DNA from: CAYZJK01 sp964479125
GTDB taxonomy: Bacteria > Patescibacteriota > Saccharimonadia > Saccharimonadales > Saccharimonadaceae
Direction of reading: 5' to 3'
Assembly (NCBI GenBank): GCA_964479125.1
Contig: CAYZJK010000010.1
Span: 1 to 24,467, forward strand
DNA length: 24,467 nt
Both the position numbers and the translations under genes were made by a program. The notes below the pieces were generated by a model. That model had not been told where the DNA came from and did no database searches. It saw only the letters and a program-made list of their open reading frames with translations. The stretch's first letter is position 1, and every line of letters starts with the position of its first letter. Positions 21,996-24,467 of the stretch are shown here, piece by piece.

Positions 21996-22095
21996 NNNNN
22001 NNNNNNNNNNNNNNNNNNNNNNNNNNNNNNNNNNNNNNNNNNNNNNNNNNNNNNNNNNNNNNNNNNNNNNNNNNNNNNNNNNNNNNNNNNNNNNN
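21996..22095. other. Assembly gap, 100 N
   Basis: A run of exactly 100 N, the conventional length for a gap of unknown size. It removes the 3' end of the Fur-family gene and the 5' end of the DsrE-like gene; more sequence, including another gene or operator, could be missing. Confidence 0.98.
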
Positions 22096-22394
22096 AGAAA
22101 GATTTAATAACCCACCTAAATAACCTACTAAACGACCTTAATGGACTAGAGTTAGCTATAGAAGTGGTGGCATATGGGCCAGGTATATTTCTTTTAATGA
22201 GCGAGCATGCAGAGTTTCGTGAAGAGATAGCTAGCCTTCAGGGTCATGGAGTTGCTTTCAATGCTTGCCGTAATGCTATTAACTCTCATGGAGTAGTCGA
22301 TGATGATCTACTTGATGGTGTCGGTGTGGTTCCGTCTGGAGTAGGCAGGCTAACCGAGGCTCAGCTTGATGGAGCTATCTACCTTAAGGAGTAG
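22096..22394 (+). CDS. DsrE-family sulfur-relay-like protein (5' end lost in gap)
   Basis: About 98 C-terminal residues remain, in frame from 22098 (KDLITHLNNLLNDL). The pattern LEL-AIEVVAYGPGIFLLM, EEIASLQGHGVAFNACRNAI, then DDDLLDGVGVVPSGVGRLTEAQLDGAIYLKE fits the DsrE/DsrF-like fold: NLL...dl, vvahGpgi..L, GV.f.aC.nt, ...vVpsGv..l...q..G..Y.k. The cysteine in FNAC is at the position used for persulfide transfer in catalytic members. It carries sulfur or contributes to thiol chemistry in the cytoplasm; its specific partner is unknown. It is co-oriented with the Fur-type regulator and may share its transcript. The stop is 19 nt from the convergent stop at 22414. Confidence 0.8.
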
Positions 22395-22413
22395 GGTCGG
22401 ATTGAGTTAGAGG

Positions 22414-23010
22414 TTAGACATCTAATCGGGCTGATAGCTTGTATCCAGCTAAGTAGGTTCCTATAAGTGAGGCTACTAAGGCTAGGAGCATTGAGTAGAG
22501 TCCGATTTGGCTTGCTAGTGCAACCGATGAGGTTGCAAAGAAGTAGGTTAAAACTGGTGTTACTAGTGATGTACCACAAGCCACACACCCGAATCCGAAG
22601 GCTGCTAGTAGACCTGTTAGTCCTGTGCCGCCCATGCTTTTAAATGCCCCCTTCCCCATTCGACGCTCTCTTCTAACTGAGTAGATGATAGCTGCCGCGC
22701 TAACACCCTGTAGTATCGATACTATAAAGAGTGTAAACGAGAGTGGTGCTATCGGTAGGTCAAAAACGTTTGTGTAGCTACCAATCAAGATGCCAAGCTT
22801 CTCTCCTAGTGTGATGTATGAGGAGGTTAAGAGGAAGTTTAATAGACCTAGGTTCATTAGCCAGAAGATAAGCTCATAAAACAATATAGAAATTACTGCC
22901 GCTAGCGCTAGGTAAGCCGGCCTGAAGTAGAGTAGTTTTACTATTGATTTTATAGCTATCCAGATTCGTTTATGGAGTGACTTAATAGGTAGGGGTCTAA
23001 AATATTTAAT
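22414..23010 (-). CDS. Four-helix membrane protein with GCxxCG motif (pair 2), probable ATT start
   Basis: The conventional reading starts at TTG 22884 (156 aa) but has no ribosome-binding site and loses most of helix 1. The frame is open upstream to 23010, where ATT follows GGAGG by 7 nt. From there the product is 198 aa, close to the 210 of its paralogue at 20930-21562, and the added residues (HKRIWIAIKSIVKLLYFRP, AYLALAAVISIL) align with the basic segment and first helix of that protein. No ATG, GTG or TTG lies between 23010 and 22884. Conserved features are LLTSS, ILQG, the loop RRERRMGKG, and FGFGCVACGTSLVTP (Cys142, Cys145 in the long form). It is 2 nt after the DsbA-like gene, with its ribosome-binding site inside that gene. 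Role as for pair 1. Confidence 0.75.
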   Translation of the reverse strand: MKYFRPLPIKSLHKRIWIAIKSIVKLLYFRPAYLALAAVISILFYELIFWLMNLGLLNFLLTSSYITLGEKLGILIGSYTNVFDLPIAPLSFTLFIVSILQGVSAAAIIYSVRRERRMGKGAFKSMGGTGLTGLLAAFGFGCVACGTSLVTPVLTYFFATSSVALASQIGLYSMLLALVASLIGTYLAGYKLSARLDV

Positions 23011-23012
23011 AT

Positions 23013-23720
23013 CTAGCCCTCCTCACTCTTGCGTCGCAGCTCTGCTTCAATGGCAGTCTTAAAGAATTCATATGGTGGAGCTCCGTTATAGTCATGACCA
23101 TTGATGATGAAGTGTGGCGTTCCGTAGGCCTTTAGGTCGCTCATTTCCTGTGCGTTATCTTCAAGTGTTTTATCGTATCGATCAGACTCTAGGCATTGAG
23201 TCCAAGCTAGTTTATCTAGTCCTATTATTTGGTGGGAAAACTGACCGATATTTGTTTGTGAGAATAAATCTATCTCCTCAGTATCTCTATTCTGACTGTA
23301 GTAGTCGTTCCAGGTGATACGGTAGGCTGTATCAAGGTATTTCCATAGCATGTCTTGTTCAGCCGCGCAGTATGCTCCTTTGGCTGCTCTAGCTGAGTCG
23401 GGAGCAATCTTTGCAACCAACCTTACTTCGTAACTGGCCTTGCCAGGTTCTATATATTCAGCTTCAATTTTAGGTAGGATTTCTTGATGTGCTTTTGCGC
23501 AGTGCGGGCAAAGAATGTCTACATACTCAACGATTGTTATGTCTGCATCGTCACTACCCTTAGATAGGTTTTCTTGCTGAACTTCTAGAATTTCAGCTCT
23601 TTCGCTATCTACTGTGGCAGACTCTCTGCCGATGTGAGATGCAATCAACCAAGCAATTACACCTAATATAATTATAGTAACTATGGTTAGGGGCATTAAG
23701 AATATCTTCTTTTTGAGCAC
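23013..23720 (-). CDS. Exported DsbA-like thiol oxidoreductase (pair 2)
   Basis: 235 aa. The signal anchor at about 5-28 (KIFLMPLTIVTIIILGVIAWLIA) puts the thioredoxin domain outside. The active site is ILCPHCAKAHQE (Cys71, Cys74); CPHC matches the classical DsbA site, whereas pair 1 has CPFC. The cis-Pro is in YGTPHFIINGHDY. A second Cys pair lies in GAYCAAEQDMLWKYLD and WTQCLESDRYDK, shared with pair 1. It starts at GTG 23720 with AAAGGGA upstream. Its promoter is covered by the degenerate palindrome at 23774-23800. First gene of an operon with the GCxxCG membrane protein, the reverse order to pair 1. Confidence 0.9.
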   Translation of the reverse strand: MLKKKIFLMPLTIVTIIILGVIAWLIASHIGRESATVDSERAEILEVQQENLSKGSDDADITIVEYVDILCPHCAKAHQEILPKIEAEYIEPGKASYEVRLVAKIAPDSARAAKGAYCAAEQDMLWKYLDTAYRITWNDYYSQNRDTEEIDLFSQTNIGQFSHQIIGLDKLAWTQCLESDRYDKTLEDNAQEMSDLKAYGTPHFIINGHDYNGAPPYEFFKTAIEAELRRKSEEG

Positions 23721-23773
23721 TACTGTCCCTTTGACACACAGGTCTTATTGCTTAATTAAGCTTATTACTAATA

Positions 23774-23805
23774 TCTTATTGTAAACTATATGCAATAAGA
23801 GTCAA
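23774..23805 (-). promoter_or_regulatory. Promoter and second Fur-type box upstream of pair 2
   Basis: TCTTATTGTAAAC (23774-23786), centre T, ATATGCAATAAGA (23788-23800): 10 of 13 pairs match and the same TTATTGTAAA half-site as 21575-21601 is present. On the minus strand TTGACT (23805-23800), 16 bp, TACAAT (23783-23778) form a promoter, so the box spans from -35 to -10. Further CTTATT half-sites occur at 23743 and 23761, flanking the palindrome GCTTAATTAAGC. Confidence 0.7.
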
Positions 23806-24467
23806 AGTGTAACTGGTTTTACTTTGCCTTTAGCGGCTGCAAGCTTGGCATTAGTATTGTATTATTTTTCTAGCAGAAATGCTGGCCTGAGCCAGGTGTG
23901 CAACTCTGACAGCTATAGGTCTGTTATTGGTTGAATTGTCGCCACGGCGGTATGCTTACTGGTTAGTTATAGCGATGCCAGCTAGTATCAGCTACAGCTT
24001 GATTTGCGTGTAGGCTTCCTAGGTTAACTACAAATGATGGCGATGTAGCTGTGTTTGTGTACCGTTATCAATATGTCCAAAGGCTCTACTGCCCAGTAGC
24101 GCGCTTGAAGGTTTGCTAGTGCGCACTAGCAAGCTGCTCCCGGTTGTTGTTTGCTGAGTATGAATTTCGGTAAAATTAGACACCAATGCAGGAGGGTGTC
24201 TCGAGATGCCGATGAGTACCAAGAGCTCCGCTTGCTCCATAGCCTCAGCGGCAGACTATGCTTCTACTCTAATAGAGTTATAGTATTTAGCGTTAAGTGG
24301 ATTGGTCGATCTTATCTACGTATAGACTATGCCGTATTCTACGCACTACCTATTAAACCTATTTTCTAGGTGGTGCTTTGTGAAGCTTACCGTGCCACAC
24401 TAAGCTAGGATGTTGTCGGTAGTACATGCAGTACGTCGGAGTGTTGTAACGTTAAGACTAATCCGCA
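23806..24467. other. Non-coding region with dense nested inverted repeats; possible structured RNA
   Basis: No open frame here looks like a gene; the longest are about 70 codons, lack a ribosome-binding site and have biased composition. Inverted repeats seen: CTGGC/GCCAG (23882-23895); CAGCTACA (23989-23996) with TGTAGCTG (24044-24051), enclosing ATTT-GCGT-GTAG (24002-24013) with CTACAAAT (24028-24035); CTACTG/CAGTAG (24086-24099); the 20-bp palindrome 24113-24132; AGACACC/GGTGTCT (24178-24201); CCGCT/AGCGG (24228-24251); ACTAT(ACTCT-AAT-AGAGT)ATAGT (24255-24284). Signatures of tmRNA, RNase P RNA, SRP RNA, group I and group II introns were looked for and not seen. Strand and boundaries are unknown. 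Confidence 0.45.
24113..24132. repeat. Perfect 20-bp palindrome
   Basis: TTGCTAGTGC/GCACTAGCAA with no central spacer. As DNA it suits a dimeric protein site; as RNA it would need a loop in the middle of GTGCGCAC. A CTACTG/CAGTAG hairpin precedes it by 14 nt. Confidence 0.8.

Noticed and set aside
24028..24369. Two reading frames of about 70 codons in the terminal region
   Set aside because: No ribosome-binding site, biased composition, and they overlap each other and several inverted repeats.
23820..24467. tmRNA, RNase P RNA, SRP RNA or intron in the terminal non-coding region
   Set aside because: Looked for the RNase P GAAAGTCC and ACAGAA boxes, the tmRNA 5' end, tag ending in LAA and T-arm, the SRP GGAAG/AGCAG loop and intron domain V; none is present on either strand.
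1..24467. Recoded UGA (Gly) as in Absconditabacteria or Gracilibacteria
   Set aside because: TGA is the natural stop for the genes ending at 7779, 9372 and 13853, and no conserved motif needs TGA read as an amino acid.
1..24467. CRISPR array, tRNA, rRNA, insertion sequence
   Set aside because: No regularly spaced direct repeats, cloverleaf, rRNA-like stretch, transposase or terminal inverted repeat was seen.

Overview
This window looks like a piece of a small-genome Candidate Phyla Radiation bacterium, most likely Candidatus Saccharibacteria (TM7). That assignment is inference from gene content and style. The genes are small, there are many unrecognised proteins, several promoters lie so close to the start codon that the mRNA would be leaderless or nearly so, and a complete F-type ATP synthase operon is present. 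TGA ends several genes, so the standard bacterial code applies and the UGA=Gly code of Absconditabacteria/Gracilibacteria is excluded. No tRNA, rRNA, CRISPR array or insertion sequence was recognised. A run of 100 N (21996-22095) is a scaffold gap that cuts two genes.

Layout. 1-122 (minus strand) holds a complete type III hammerhead self-cleaving ribozyme (1-55) abutted by a nested hairpin (55-122), downstream of an unknown gene (133-537). smpB (minus) and pyrH (plus) diverge at 1236/1286 from two mirror-image extended -10 promoters, both exactly 7 nt from their ATG. pyrH is followed by two GT4-like glycosyltransferases resembling the LafB/CpoA and LafA pair that makes diglycosyl-diacylglycerol, and an ABC-F ATPase. 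6110-7170 (minus) carries a glutaredoxin and two membrane proteins, one with a KTSC domain. 7240-11437 is a series of mostly single-gene units, many with a visible promoter and terminator, coding for unknown proteins plus an RRM RNA-binding protein. A DEAD-box RNA helicase follows; it and the RRM gene have long structured leaders. 13587-20138 is the ATP synthase operon in the order I/Z-B-E-F-H-A-G-D-C, with an unusually short delta subunit.

20200-23805 is the most system-like part. Two gene pairs each join an exported DsbA-like thiol oxidoreductase to a four-helix membrane protein with a GCxxCG motif. The two membrane proteins are paralogues. Between the pairs lie a Fur-family regulator and a DsrE-like sulfur-relay protein, both truncated by the gap. 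A perfect 27-bp palindrome overlaps the divergent promoters of the regulator and pair 1, and a degenerate copy covers the promoter of pair 2. I infer a Fur-type regulon for extracytoplasmic thiol redox in which the GCxxCG protein may replace DsbB/VKOR. The second membrane protein appears to start at a rare ATT codon. The last 660 bases have no convincing gene but many nested inverted repeats, suggesting a structured RNA.
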